NCBI GenBank assembly: GCA_903820505.1
Contig: CAIJHQ010000045.1
Span: 143,625-184,075, forward strand
Length of the DNA stretch: 40,451 nucleotides
Source of the DNA: Candidatus Omnitrophota bacterium
Lineage (GTDB): Bacteria > Omnitrophota > Omnitrophia > Omnitrophales > Aquincolibacteriaceae
Direction of reading: 5' to 3'
The notes under the pieces are model-generated. The model was not told the DNA's origin. It was given only the letters and a program-made list of their open reading frames with translations, and did not search any database. Shown one piece after another: positions 1 through 10,900 of the stretch (its first letter is position 1; every line of letters begins with the position of its first letter). The translations under genes and the position numbers were made by a program.

Positions 1-127
1 CACGCCAGCCGCGCCTGAACCCGATCACGGACGCATTATCAAGTTTGGCCGCACGCACGACCGCGCGGATCACCGCGTTCAACCCCGGACAATCACCGCC
101 TCCCGTAAGAACACCGATGCGTTTCAT
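1..127 (-). CDS. pfkA: 6-phosphofructokinase, N-terminal fragment (runs off the left edge)
   Basis: Only the first 42 codons are present, starting at ATG 127-125 and leaving the window at base 1. The product opens with [20 protein letters not shown], the nucleotide/phosphate-binding N-terminus of 6-phosphofructokinases, which phosphorylate fructose 6-phosphate in glycolysis in the cytoplasm. The GGDCPGLN form, rather than GGDAPGMN, is typical of the clade that mixes ATP-dependent and PPi-dependent enzymes, so the phosphate donor cannot be told from this fragment. A GGAG-type ribosome site precedes the start. It lies 63 bp downstream of amaP on the same strand and may be the next gene of that operon. 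Confidence 0.9.
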   Translation of the reverse strand, partial: MKRIGVLTGGGDCPGLNAVIRAVVRAAKLDNASVIGFRRGWR

Positions 128-190
128 CTTTCTCTCCTGTTTCTGGATTTACCGGTGCCGTCGTTCGTCACGAACACCGTTATGTTTAGA

Positions 191-757
191 TTATTTTTGC
201 GTTGCTACCCCGTCCAGCGAAGGCGTCCCGACCTCGTCGATCCCGCGGACATCACACGTCACTTTCAGCTGGTTCTCCGTCCCAAGCAACCGCTTCACGC
301 GGACCTGGACCTCCTGCTGCAGCTCGGACAGGAGCGCCGGCACGTGACCTCCGGCCCAGAGGATCAACCGCATCTTGATCTCGACATCCCTTCCGGTAAT
401 GTCAACCTTCGCGTTCGCTTTTTTTACGAGCGTCAAATGCTTGATCGATTTCAGCGCGGCGTTCTCGATCGTCCGGGCCGAGACCACCATGGGACCGGCC
501 TCGCTCTGGAAGATCACCGCCTCATTCGGGCGGCCCGACTTCACGAGGATCTTGGAGAACGCCAGGCCCAGGATGATGAACACCAGCCCGACGATCCCGA
601 CCTGCGCCGAGCGCCAGGGGTCCTGGTAGATCTCCTGCACTTTCAGGATCGCGTCCTCGAACGCCAGAAGGTGCACGGAAACGATGATCAACAGACTGCC
701 CAATGTCAAAAAAGAAAAAATAGCGAAGAGCTGAGCGACCGCGTTGCCGATCTTCAT
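191..757 (-). CDS. amaP: alkaline shock response membrane anchor protein AmaP
   Basis: This is a 188-residue protein with two hydrophobic membrane segments, about residues 10-31 and 51-71. A soluble C-terminal domain follows, ending in the Asp23/AmaP-type pattern of a short strand pair (VEIKMRLIL) and an amphipathic helix (residues about 145-165). In Firmicutes, AmaP anchors the Asp23 envelope-stress protein to the membrane; in other bacteria the role is less defined. The start overlaps the accC stop by 4 bases (ATGA), indicating translational coupling, and accC-amaP adjacency is a common bacterial arrangement. The family assignment is from pattern and context; the stress role is inferred from the family. 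Confidence 0.8.
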   Translation of the reverse strand: MKIGNAVAQLFAIFSFLTLGSLLIIVSVHLLAFEDAILKVQEIYQDPWRSAQVGIVGLVFIILGLAFSKILVKSGRPNEAVIFQSEAGPMVVSARTIENAALKSIKHLTLVKKANAKVDITGRDVEIKMRLILWAGGHVPALLSELQQEVQVRVKRLLGTENQLKVTCDVRGIDEVGTPSLDGVATQK

Positions 758-2139
758 TTCTTTCCCTTTTCGCTCTCGGAGACTTCACTTTTATCGGGAC
801 TGAAAATGACGTTTTCAATGAACTTGGTGTTCACGGCCCCCTGCCGGAACCCCGGATGGCTCAGGATCTTCAGATGAAGCGAGATCGTGCTCTTGATCGG
901 CCGGATCTCCATTTCACGGAGCGCCCGGAGCATCACGCCGATGGCCTCCTGACGGTTGTTCCCGTAAGCGATCAACTTGGCGAGCATGGAATCGTAGTAC
1001 GGCGGGATCATGTATCCCGCGTAACCGTGGCTGTCGATGCGCACGCGCGGACCGCCCGGCATCTGCCAGGTCTCGATCCTCCCCGGGCACGGCATGAAAT
1101 TATTATCGGGATCTTCCGCGTTGATGCGGCACTCGATCGCGTGCCCGCTGAACGTGACCTGCTCCTGGGTAAAACTGAGCTTTTCGCCCGCCGCAACCCG
1201 GAGCTGTTCCTTGACGAGGTCCAGTCCCGTCACCATTTCCGTGACCGGATGTTCGACCTGAAGCCGCGTGTTCATTTCCATGAAATAAAAATTCTCCTGC
1301 TTGTCCAGCAGGAATTCGATCGTTCCGGCGTTCTCGTACTTGAATGCCTTCGCGGCCCGGACCGCGACATCCCCGATCTTACGCCGGAGCTTCGCCGAGA
1401 CCCCCGGCGCGGGCGATTCTTCAATGAGCTTCTGATGACGCCGCTGGACCGAACAGTCGCGCTCGCCGAGATGCACCACGTTCCCGAAGCTGTCCGCCAT
1501 GATCTGGATCTCGATGTGCCGCGGCTCCTCGACGTACTTTTCCAGATAGACTTCGCGGTTCCCGAACGCGGCTTCCGCCTCGGTCTGCGCCGTCAGAAAC
1601 GCGCTGATCAATTTGCCGTCATTATGCGCGATCTTGATGCCTTTTCCGCCGCCACCCGCGGAGGCCTTCACGATCACGGGATAGCCGAGCTTTTTGGCCA
1701 AGTGCACGGCCTCTTCCTGGTTCTTCACCGTGCCTTTACTGCCGGGGATGATGGGCACGCCGGCCTTTTTCATTTCGAGCCGCGCGACGGACTTGTCGCC
1801 CGCAAGCCGGATACTTTCCGGCTTCGGACCGATGAACTTGATCTGGCAGGATTCGCAGATCTCGGCAAAGTGGGCGTTCTCCGCGAGGAACCCGTATCCC
1901 GGGTGGATCGCTTCGACGTCCGCGATCTCGGCCGCGGAGATCAGGGCCGGAATATTCAGGTAGCTTTCCGAGCTCGGTGCCTCGCCGATACAAATGGCCT
2001 CGTCGGCCAGCCTCACATGCAGCGATTCCCGGTCCGCCTTGGAAAAAACGGCGACGGTCTGAATCCCTAATTCACGGCACGCCCGGATGACGCGCACCGC
2101 GATCTCACCACGATTTGCAATAAGGATCTTTGAGAACAT
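754..2139 (-). CDS. accC: acetyl-CoA carboxylase, biotin carboxylase subunit
   Basis: At 461 residues this is close to the usual 445-450 of AccC, with a short charged C-terminal tail. It carboxylates the biotin on AccB using ATP and bicarbonate, the first step of fatty-acid synthesis. Visible marks are the N-terminal [13 protein letters not shown] motif, the [10 protein letters not shown] segment, the glycine-rich ATP-grasp loop [10 protein letters not shown], the [16 protein letters not shown] stretch, and the catalytic [13 protein letters not shown] region. It follows accB on the same strand and overlaps amaP by 4 bases. All expected active-site motifs are present, so it should be functional. 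Confidence 0.97.
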   Translation of the reverse strand: MFSKILIANRGEIAVRVIRACRELGIQTVAVFSKADRESLHVRLADEAICIGEAPSSESYLNIPALISAAEIADVEAIHPGYGFLAENAHFAEICESCQIKFIGPKPESIRLAGDKSVARLEMKKAGVPIIPGSKGTVKNQEEAVHLAKKLGYPVIVKASAGGGGKGIKIAHNDGKLISAFLTAQTEAEAAFGNREVYLEKYVEEPRHIEIQIMADSFGNVVHLGERDCSVQRRHQKLIEESPAPGVSAKLRRKIGDVAVRAAKAFKYENAGTIEFLLDKQENFYFMEMNTRLQVEHPVTEMVTGLDLVKEQLRVAAGEKLSFTQEQVTFSGHAIECRINAEDPDNNFMPCPGRIETWQMPGGPRVRIDSHGYAGYMIPPYYDSMLAKLIAYGNNRQEAIGVMLRALREMEIRPIKSTISLHLKILSHPGFRQGAVNTKFIENVIFSPDKSEVSESEKGKK

Positions 2140-2209
2140 ATTGTCTTCCGAATGAAAAGGTTGCGGTTAAAAACTCTTGCGGGAACTTTCCCGTTACTGA
2201 TCCACTTTC

Positions 2210-2674
2210 CTAGACCTTCTTGATCCTCACGATGGGCTGGTCGTATTCGACGGTCTGGCCGTTCTGCACCAGGACCTCCGCAATCGTCCCTCCCATTTCC
2301 GCCTTGATCTCGTTCATGAGCTTCATGGCTTCGATGATACAAAGAACGTCGCCTTCTTTGACCACCTGGCCGACGCTCACGTAAGGCGGCTGGTCCGGAG
2401 CCGGGGCCGCGTAAAAAGTCCCGACCATCGGAGACCGCACGATCGTGACCCCTTCCTCAACGACGGCAGCGGCCGGCGCGGCGGGAGCCGCCGACGCCTG
2501 GGCTTGCGGGACCATCATCTGCATCGGCGCCATCGCGGGAGACTGGTCCATGACGAATTTTCCGTTGGGCATCTTGCGAAGCTTGATCTTCGCGTTGTCT
2601 TTCTCGATCTCGATCTCCGAGACGTTGTGTTCTGCCATGAGCTCCAGAAGTTCCCTGATCTCTTTAATGTTCAT
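2210..2674 (-). CDS. accB: biotin carboxyl carrier protein of acetyl-CoA carboxylase
   Basis: This is a 154-residue BCCP. The C-terminal biotinyl domain carries the EAMKLMNE motif, with the biotin-accepting lysine at about residue 118. The middle is an Ala/Pro-rich flexible linker and the N-terminus is the helical [13 protein letters not shown] segment typical of AccB. I chose the start at 2674 rather than a longer in-frame start at 2725 because MNIKEI is the normal N-terminus and a GAGG-like ribosome site precedes it. Its ATG overlaps the aroQ stop (ATGA). It carries carboxybiotin from AccC to the carboxyltransferase. Confidence 0.96.
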   Translation of the reverse strand: MNIKEIRELLELMAEHNVSEIEIEKDNAKIKLRKMPNGKFVMDQSPAMAPMQMMVPQAQASAAPAAPAAAVVEEGVTIVRSPMVGTFYAAPAPDQPPYVSVGQVVKEGDVLCIIEAMKLMNEIKAEMGGTIAEVLVQNGQTVEYDQPIVRIKKV

Positions 2675-3150
2675 TTGCGTTTCCTCGTCGCGGCTCTCTT
2701 TTTCTTGGGTTGTTTTTGAGAACAATAGGCCACAAGCCCCATCAGGCCCAGAAAATAACTGTCCTTCCCGAAACCCGTGACCTGGGCCACGCAGGCCGGG
2801 GCGGTCATGGAATGCTGGCGAAAATCCTCTCGTTTATAGATATGACTGAGATGAACCTCGACGGCCGGTAGGTTCGCGGCGGCCAGAGCGTCGCGGATCG
2901 CGACACTGGTGTGGGTGTAAGCGGCCGGGTTGAGCAGGATCCCGTCAAAGTGTCCCCGCGCGTTCCCGATCCGGTCGACGATCACACCCTCGTGATTGCT
3001 TTGCTCGATCGTAAGCGACACGCCGAGCAATTTCGCCTCCCGCTCGAGCCCCTCGTTGATCTGCTTGAGCGTCACGCGTCCGTACACCGAAACTTCCCGC
3101 TCTCCGAGCAACTGAAGATTGGGGCCATGGATCACCAGGAATTTTTTCAT
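2671..3150 (-). CDS. aroQ: 3-dehydroquinate dehydratase, type II
   Basis: At 159 residues this is slightly longer than the usual 145-150 because of a basic C-terminal tail rich in K and R. It converts 3-dehydroquinate to 3-dehydroshikimate in the shikimate pathway. Type II motifs are clear: [12 protein letters not shown] with the catalytic-loop Tyr23, [21 protein letters not shown], and [14 protein letters not shown]. The start at 3150 ([11 protein letters not shown]) fits the family and has an AAAGGT ribosome site; a longer in-frame start at 3177 adds nine unconserved residues. aroQ next to accBC is a widespread arrangement, but the elongation factor P gene often found between them is absent here. 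Confidence 0.95.
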   Translation of the reverse strand: MKKFLVIHGPNLQLLGEREVSVYGRVTLKQINEGLEREAKLLGVSLTIEQSNHEGVIVDRIGNARGHFDGILLNPAAYTHTSVAIRDALAAANLPAVEVHLSHIYKREDFRQHSMTAPACVAQVTGFGKDSYFLGLMGLVAYCSQKQPKKKRAATRKRK

Positions 3151-3207
3151 TATGACCTTTGGATGCCGACACCGCATCCCCCAGACGTCGAGGGAAACGG
3201 TACCCGA

Positions 3208-4197
3208 TCATTCCTTTAAGGACTGCATGATCTCCATTTCGTCGCCGACCTTCTGCTTCAACCCGCCGCAGAACGCGTACAGGATGCCGGCGCCGATGCT
3301 GAAGCAATAGATCAGAACATCCATCAAGAGCGTATACGCCAGGGCCCGCTCCGGGGGCAAATAGCGGCTGAAAAGATACAACACGCTCGCCTCGCGAACG
3401 CCCAGGCCGCCGATGGAAGGAGCCATACTAACGATGGAAATCACGGGTATCAAGATAAAAAATTTCCAATAAACGATGTCGGCACCCAGACTTACGGCGA
3501 CCCAATAGTTGGTCGTGATAAAAAGCGCCTGGGCGGCGAAAGAAAGGAGGATCGCCATGAAAACCAGCTGATGGTGATGCCTGTAACCGTAGATCGCGTG
3601 GTAGACCTCCGCCATCCGAAGTCTCCACCGCTCGCTGGGAATGAAACGCGCGAGACCTTTGAAAAGCCTCGCGAAACGCTTGCTGACAAAAAACGCGACC
3701 GCAAAGGCCAATCCCGCGCAGGCCCCGTAAACGGCCCAGTCGATATAAGCGCTGTCGGCCTCTTTACTGAAGTAAACAAGCCCGAGGGCGGCAATGATGA
3801 TGGTCGCGAAAAAACCCAAAAGCCGGTCCAGCAGGATCGAGGTCGCCGACTCGATCTTCTTCCCCGAGTGCTTGTAGGCGTAATAGGCCTTTGCCACGTC
3901 CCCCCCGACGGCCGAGGGCAGGAATAGATTGTAGAAAAGCCCCACAAAACCGAGATAGTAGCAATCCCGGAACTTCATATGAATGTCCTGGACGCGGAAT
4001 ACCCACTGAAGACGGACGGCGATAATGGCCAGGGAGACAAAGTAGCCGGCCACCGCGGCGGCGAACCACAGCCACTGGACCTCATGCCGGAGAATGGCCA
4101 AGGATTCGTGGAGCTTGCCCCGCATGAAATAGGCGATGAGGCCGATCGCGACAAGACTGATGACGAACCGGAGGATCTTTCCTTTGGCGCCGCTCAT
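3208..4197 (-). CDS. integral membrane protein of the LPG-synthase transmembrane / YbhN (UPF0104) family
   Basis: This 329-residue protein is almost entirely hydrophobic, with about eight membrane helices. It carries the family signature around residues 85-105: a YYLGFVGLFYNLFLPSAVGGD segment, resembling the FNxxLPSxxGGD motif. Members resemble the flippase half of MprF or are of unknown lipid/glycan-related function. No soluble transferase half is present, so lysyl-phosphatidylglycerol synthesis should not be assumed. Its start overlaps the stop of the DUF1844 gene by 4 bases, so the two are probably translated together. Confidence 0.85.
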   Translation of the reverse strand: MSGAKGKILRFVISLVAIGLIAYFMRGKLHESLAILRHEVQWLWFAAAVAGYFVSLAIIAVRLQWVFRVQDIHMKFRDCYYLGFVGLFYNLFLPSAVGGDVAKAYYAYKHSGKKIESATSILLDRLLGFFATIIIAALGLVYFSKEADSAYIDWAVYGACAGLAFAVAFFVSKRFARLFKGLARFIPSERWRLRMAEVYHAIYGYRHHHQLVFMAILLSFAAQALFITTNYWVAVSLGADIVYWKFFILIPVISIVSMAPSIGGLGVREASVLYLFSRYLPPERALAYTLLMDVLIYCFSIGAGILYAFCGGLKQKVGDEMEIMQSLKE

Positions 4198-4553
4198 ACG
4201 CTCTGGGAGAATTTGATCTGAAGCTGGGCGACGAGGGTCTCGAGCATCTCTTTTTCCTCTTTGCTGAGATTGCCCTGCGTCTTATCGCGCAAAACGACCA
4301 GAAGATCGATCGCTTCCTTGGCAGCTTCGGGGTTAAGTTCGCGGTGCTGGGTCGCGGGATCCGGGATCTCCCCCAGGTGCATCAACGCCTGGAACCCGAG
4401 GGACTGGACAAGACTCAGGAAATTTTTGGAGGTTTCGGGCTGTTTCGGCGATGTTCCCGCCGCCGGCGCCTTGGCCTTAACGGCCTCGGCCTGTTCTTTC
4501 CAGCTATCGTCGACTTTCTTTTCGGAAAAACGGATATCTTTATCGAATTCCAT
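4194..4553 (-). CDS. DUF1844 domain protein
   Basis: This is a 119-residue soluble protein. The C-terminal half has the DUF1844 pattern: NFLSLVQSLGFQALMHLGEIPDP, then a stretch with NPEAAKEAIDLLVVLRDKTQGNLSKEE. The N-terminal 50 residues are charged with an Ala/Pro-rich linker. I preferred the ATG at 4553 over one at 4574 because AAGGA sits at good distance before it, whereas the upstream ATG has AGG only two bases away. The domain has no established biochemical role that I know of. It is the first gene of the leftward cluster and lies downstream of the promoter/hairpin region at 4657-4771. Confidence 0.8.
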   Translation of the reverse strand: MEFDKDIRFSEKKVDDSWKEQAEAVKAKAPAAGTSPKQPETSKNFLSLVQSLGFQALMHLGEIPDPATQHRELNPEAAKEAIDLLVVLRDKTQGNLSKEEKEMLETLVAQLQIKFSQSV

Positions 4554-4656
4554 AAGTTCCTTACGAAATATCATTCCTGAACGTTCCCCGCGTCAGGGAA
4601 CGCCATAATCTACACTGGGCCACCGCTCACTGCCTAGTCAAATTCCGCGTCCCTAC

Positions 4657-4706
4657 AAAAAAAAGAGGTTCGTGACCGAGTGGGGATCTGGTGGCCACGA
4701 ACCTCT
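4657..4706 (-). terminator. intrinsic terminator hairpin for leftward transcription
   Basis: An 11-bp perfect stem (arms 4664-4674 and 4696-4706) is followed, in the leftward direction, by eight U residues (A-run 4657-4664 on the plus strand). It would stop transcripts from the promoter at 4744-4771 after about 80 nt, and also any read-through from giant gene 1. Confidence 0.85.
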
Positions 4707-4737
4707 GCAGGTGAGTCGAGACCCGTAAGTCTCGAAT
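4657..4737 (-). ncRNA. candidate small RNA or attenuated leader, about 80 nt
   Basis: The predicted transcript starts near 4737 and ends in the U-run at 4657. It would contain a 7-bp hairpin (arms 4716-4722 and 4729-4735), a short single-stranded stretch, and the long terminator stem. It does not contain the conserved GGAAG-type loops of SRP RNA, and I do not recognise it as a known class. It may be a free small RNA, or an attenuator deciding whether RNA polymerase continues into the DUF1844 gene. Promoter and terminator are seen in the sequence; the RNA itself is inferred. Confidence 0.5.
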
Positions 4738-4743
4738 GGGTGT

Positions 4744-4771
4744 ATTATACTCCCGCTCCGTCCCCTGTCAA
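4744..4771 (-). promoter_or_regulatory. near-consensus sigma-70 promoter, leftward
   Basis: On the minus strand TTGACA (4771-4766) is separated by 16 bases from TATAAT (4749-4744). Both hexamers are perfect. This is the strongest promoter I see in the window. It faces the hairpins and the DUF1844-to-pfkA cluster. Confidence 0.75.
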
Positions 4772-4988
4772 TGCCGCCCGATATTTTTTTCTTCCCGATC
4801 ATCGATTTTGATGACTGATCTTCTCTGTCGCTATCAGAACCGGCATAATGTGAGCGTGCTATATATTTTTATTGATGATTAATAATGATTGTGGGTCAGC
4901 CCCTGCTCTCTGGACGGACGGGAGGATGAGTACAAGGAATATACAGGGGGAAATTTCGCTGTCTTTTCTGGAACGGAAGCTCAGAACT
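4772..4988. other. intergenic stretch downstream of giant gene 1
   Basis: About 220 bases, partly A+T-rich, between the stop of giant gene 1 and the promoter at 4744-4771. I find no open frame with a ribosome site and no terminator for the leftward giant gene transcript. The next terminator in that direction is at 4657-4706. Confidence 0.5.
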
Positions 4989-7900
4989 TTAAGCCGACTC
5001 CGCGGTTTCTCTGGCAGTGATCAACTGGGCGTAGAGCTTCGCCAAAACTCCGAGTTTATTTCCGTCGATCCAAAAATAACCCTTTTCGATACGGATAACG
5101 TCCCCGATCTGCTTGTTCAAGAGAGACGCGATAGACGAAGAATCACCAACCGGCTTGCTGATCTGCGCCGCCTTCATGGCCAATAAATTACGGACCGAGG
5201 CATTCTCGCGGGAAACATTCCGCGCTTCCATGACCGTGCCGCTCTGCGCATTAAATTTAGACCCCATCCCATTAGGTACCAAGTAAGTCAAATAGGCGCC
5301 ATTCTTGAAGTCGGTGTCCCTGTTCATCAGCTTACCGGCCTCGACCCGGGCCACGTCCCCCAAATTCCTTCCGTCACAAAATACCATCCCGATACGGTCA
5401 TCGATCCGCCGGCCGTCGAAATCAAGCTCTTCACGAATCGTCCGGATGTCCGTCTCCAGTTGGGCTCGCTCAGCATCGTTGACGTTTGCAGACACGACGT
5501 AGCGGATCACTTGCCACGTGTTCATGCCAAGCTGAAGGACCATGTCTTCCAACTCACGGTCGGTCGGCACCTCTTTCAATGCGATGATCGTCGCACCGGG
5601 ATCGGCCGACACTGCCAGCACAGGATTCCTGAGGATCAATCGTGCAAGAGTGCGGAATTTATCCCAATTGAATTGATCCGCTTTGAGCGCAAGAAGCGTC
5701 CTCAGCATATTCGCGATTTCAACCGCGTTGAATTCCCCTCCTGCCGGAACAATGATCCGCGAATAAACGTCTGCCAGGGATCCGTAACCGAATCTCGCCG
5801 GCAGATTTTTTAATTCTTTCAAAGTCCTCCCGTCTTTGCGAGCGATCAGCACCGTCTCCACATCCTTCGCGAGATCGGGACGTCCTGCCACGTCCGGTGC
5901 TTTCCTGGCCTCGGAGCGGCCTTTTCCTCGGTACTGATCCGCACTTACCGGCTCGCTCTTGAAACTAGCTGAGTCCGCAGTCTCGCCTTTTTCCCTAAGC
6001 TCACTCCGTTTTTTTTCGTCGTTCTGGTCCGGAATGTTCTCTTCCGTCTCGGATGAGGCGTCAAAAACAGAATGGAGTAGTTGACGCACGTTCGTCTCGC
6101 TAAACGCAAGGTTGGCCTCACTGATCACACGGAAGGCGGCTAGTTGCTCATAAATTTTTTTCACACCCTTATCGGGCCCTTGTTCCGGCACCTTGGCGGA
6201 CTGAATATCATCCAAGATCACTTTAAGCGCATTTGCGACATACCGGACCCCCTCGGGAGGCGGATAAGTCCGAAAAGCCCATCTCACGAACTGATTCATT
6301 CTGAAATTCACTTGCTCCGGCGGCGGAACCGCACCCTGTTCTTGTTTAGCAGGCGCGGGGACCTCCGGGCTCGGTTGGAGAAGCCGCATTTTCACCCAAA
6401 GAATGAGGGCTTGCAGATCATACTCGCTTAAACGATCCAGCCAGCCGAATTCATTAGCGAAATCTTCACCTTTCCCATTAACACTTTCACTGAACCCCAA
6501 GCTCTTGTTCGACCATCCAAAACTCTTGAAAAGATTTTCACCAAAAAAAACGCCCTTGTCCGCCATATTGGTGCGATAGGCACGCTCGGTCTCCAAAATA
6601 CCAAGCAACCCACCGAGGAACATCTTATCCTGCAGTTTATTTTCGCCGATTTTTTTCAGAACCGCTTCAACCCTACTGCCCCTATAGTAAGCCTCCACCG
6701 CGCCAAGAAAACCATTCAGTGTGGCCCGGTCCATAGACAATTTTTGAAGTTTGCTCCAGACCCTTGCCACCATCTTGCTCCCGGCCGTATACTGCGGCGC
6801 CAATACCAACAACTCTTGACCGTTGATATGGATACTGTTGACATTTTCAATGATGGCGGCCAAGGCAAAACGAACATTGACGGGCTGGTACTTATTGGAT
6901 CTGACCCATTCCAGGAATTCGATCAGGTCCGAGTCTTGTATCTCCGGAGCATTTCCCCGCATCTCGGAGCGGCCCTTTACCTGGTTCAGATTCGCGCTCG
7001 CCCCCCTGCCATCCGCAACGGCCGAACTTTGTACCCCTTTCGTTGAAATCGCGGGATCCACAAGCTCCGTTCTGTAGATCCGCCTCATCATTTCAAATCC
7101 GAGGGCCCTCAATTCATACTTGTCCAGGTCTTCCAACCGGTCGAATACCCCATCGAAATTTTCGCTATGAATATCACTGCCGCCGTCTTCCTCTTTCCAA
7201 TTCAAAAATTCATATTGGTCCTTCAAGTAGGACAACATTGTTTCAGGGCCCATCGGACCGCGATCACGGCCGCTATTAAACCAGATCAAAAAATTCCTGA
7301 CTCCGGCGCTCATATAATAAGCCTTTATCATCCTCGCAAAACTCTTTATGACGTAACTATCCGTATAGAGCCCCTTTAGCCGGTCCCAAACCTCTTTCTC
7401 CATGCCGCTCGGAACAGGCGACAGCCATAGGCTGTCCTTAGTAAGCTCAATTTTTCTGGCGATTTCAAAAAGAGCCGCGACCACCTTATGAGGTGACAGC
7501 TCGGCGCTGTTAACCCACTCCACGAACGAAGCCACTTTTGCTGTCTCGTCGCTCCGCATCTCGGAGCGGGATTTACTATTTCGCGGGGTGCGGTTTTCCG
7601 GTTTTTCCAAGGTTTTTTTTGAAGAGGACATCAGCAAAAGCAGCACGAACTCGGGGATCCACAGGCTGCCGAGCCCGATGTTTTTCAGCCTTGCCGTCCA
7701 GTACCCGTCTTTGAGCGCCCGCCCGGAGACAAAAGCGTCTCCGCTTTCAGGGATGATCCCAAGGAGATCCCGCACAAAAACCCGTTCAGGTCCGGCCATG
7801 ATCCACCGCTCCTCCGCGGGAGCGTCCTGGTATAAATTGGTAAAATAGAGCGAGTGCAGCCACTCATAAACCTCCATGAACGTGCGGGGCATCAGACGAA

Positions 7901-10900
7901 CGTGCAAAGCTTCATGCCCCCCCACGGCAATAGCCAGCAGAGCCGGAGAGTGTGCCGCGAAAAAATCGTCCGTTATAAATATGCGGGGCACCCCTCCGAA
8001 TTTGTGATACCTGTTGCCCTCAGTCCACGCTCCTTCCCCCGGCTCATGGCGGGTAGTGACCAGGATCTCTATTCGTCCCTCCCGAAGATCCCGGAATCTG
8101 TCCGGTGCGACTTGCAGGATGATCCAGAGCATTTGCTGCATGACTCTGGGTCTTTCCTTGCCTTCTTGGGTATAGCGGATATAAGGGTCCAGGTCCCTCG
8201 AGATTTGCGCCCAATTCGCCTCCACGAACCGGTCAACGATCTCAACGCGCATTACTGCGGCCGGATCATCATTAAAGAATTGCCTTACTGCGCCCCATCT
8301 TTGCGGGAGGGGACGGTCCACGGGCTTGACTTTGAGCAGCTGCCGAAACACAGGAAGACCATTTCCACTGATGTCGTATTGCACCAGCGGATCCGTCGCT
8401 TTTTGTGGAACGGCCCCATCTGGCCGGACCAACTGACCGACCGGGACCGGCGATGTCGTGGACATCGCGGCTTTTGACATCCTGGCGACAGCTTCCTCGG
8501 AATCCCGGGTAAGACGATAGGCCGAAATCCCTATGAAACCGATCCACGCCGCAAAACCCCAACGGAGCACCGTGAGCGCCGCAGACTTGATGTGCCCTCT
8601 AGGGATGGTGATCTTCACTCCGCGAACCTCGGAACGCGCAGACCGTTCAAAATAAGACCGTACGTTACGTACAAAACCGATTGTCTTCGAAATGAAGGAA
8701 ATGTCGTATTTTCCACCCATTGTTATTTTTAATTGGTCAACAGCTCGTGAAGTCCCGTCATCGGCGCTCGCGATAACGATCTGCGTCCCGGCAGGTATCT
8801 TTCCTTGATCGAATGCTTGTTTGATCCACTCGCAACCCGTCATTCCGGGCATCTGCATGTCCGAGAGGATCCCGAATAGATTTTTTGACCCCCTCACCAT
8901 TTCCAAAGCTTCCTCGCCCGAATTCGCCACCTCAATATTAAAGCCGCTGCCTTCTAAAGCAATCCGCGCCAACATCAATTGACTCGGGTCATCATCCACG
9001 ATCAGAATCGTTTCTTTTGATCCTTCTAAGGGTTGTTTACTTCCCTTATCCTCCAGGACCTCGGAGCGGGCTGGCCCGGGCCACGGCTTGAAATGCTCTT
9101 CCGGGTTCATGAAAACACCTATCAAACCTTCATTGCTCTTACTGAGAGGCTTGCCCGTGAAATAGACGGGATAACCACTGCCTTTAATTTTTCTAACACC
9201 TTCATCAAATGCCGCCTGGTCCACAATGAGATCGCTCATGAAAGCGACCAGCGCACTCACAGGGAGCTTCCCACTTTCTCCAGCTTTCGCGACCCATTCG
9301 TACCCCGTCATTCCTGGCATATTCACATCCGTGAGGACGGCGTCGGGCGAAAATTTTTCCAGCATCCTCAAAGCCATCTCACCCGAATACGCCATCTGCA
9401 CGTCAAAACCGGCATTCACAAAATCATCTTTCATGAGAAGTAGTGGGATCAAATTATCATCGACCATCAGAATTTTCGGTTTTGGCCAGCTCTCGAATTT
9501 CTCCAGAGGATTCGTAAAAAGAGATTTCAAGGCTCCACTATCGCCCGGCTTGCGCACGCGATGCACGGGATGTTCCTTTGCCAACTCATTAAATTTCTCG
9601 CCATGTTTCTTTTGATCTGAAGAGCTTATGAAAACGATCGGCACACTTTCAAATCCGGGTACTTTTTCGGCCTCCATAGCCATTTGATACCCCGACATTT
9701 CGTCGGACATCTGCACATCCGTAAGGATAGCGTCGGGTTTAAATTCCCCCTTCTTTAAGATCTCCATAGCTTCCTCGCCCGATGCTGCCTCCATCACGTT
9801 AAAACCGCCCTTCAATAAGAGAGCGCCAGCGAAGCCTCTTGACGTCAGGTCATCATCCACGACAAGAATATTCTTGATCTTATTCCGCAAAGGCCACCTA
9901 ACCTCCGGGGTCTCTCTCATTTCCGAACGCGCCGCTGCCGCTATCAAAGTCGACGTCGCGGCAGGTAGAGAAATGAACGCGGAGAGTTTTTCGGCCATTT
10001 CCCGGACCTTTTCATCGAGAAAATCTTCCTTCCTTGCATCCGGATCAGAACGACGCACAAGACGGTACTCCCCCTTGCCGAGAGACCTGATCTCCACGAT
10101 CGCATCGGGATCCGTGTTCTTCTTACTGAGCTTTGCTAAATAACCATTCAGGATCAGGACCGCGTTATCGGTCGATTTATTTTTAATGTCACCGACGACC
10201 GCCAGATAATCCGTCAATACCTTTTCCGGGCTGACTCCCAGCTTTTTCAGGATCGCGGGACTGACAAGCTTGCTGGCCGCGGCAAGATAGGACACGTTGA
10301 ACGGATAACGGCGGTTCTGGAGCATGGAGGTTTTATAAAGCTTTCCTTCGTCTTCTTCCTTCAGGCGGGGCGTCACGACGCCGTAGCTGGTCCCGTTCTC
10401 GCGGAAGAGATCGCTGAGACCGTCCGTGTGGAAACCGCCGGTGATCACTACGGCCTTGCGGATCCTGCGTTCCGTCATCGATTTGTCGATCCGCTTGTAG
10501 AACACCTCTTCGCGCCGGCACGCGTAATCATAAAATCTAAAACCTGTCATCACAAGCTCCGTCATCCGCTTCGAAAACTCCGGCGGCATCACCGGCCGCT
10601 CCGCGGACCCGGTTTTTCCGCCTACGGATGCGACCATTTCCTCAAGACGTGCGACCATGCGGTCGATCTCGAAAACATCCCGCCGCTCCAGAACCTCGCG
10701 CCAGCCGACACGATCCAACTCCAAAGAAAGTAATTTTCGGAGAAGTTCACAGTCACGGTAAAGCGCGAGAAGTTTCCTCTGGGAAGCTTCCCGGACCATC
10801 GTGTCGAGCAATTTCGTAAAAAGAGTTTCGATCTCTTCAAAAAGCGCCTTGGCGTCCAGTTCGCCTTTCAGGACCACATAACCGGCATACAGACTGAAAT

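Noticed and set aside
856-2070. 404-codon open frame on the plus strand
   Set aside because: It lies antisense to accC in G+C-rich sequence, shows no protein family features and has no ribosome site. It is a shadow of accC. The same applies to long plus-strand frames opposite pheT, pheS, thrS and the giant genes.
4657-4737. SRP (4.5S) RNA
   Set aside because: It has a promoter and a hairpin shape but lacks the conserved loop sequences of SRP RNA, and the long stem is a terminator.
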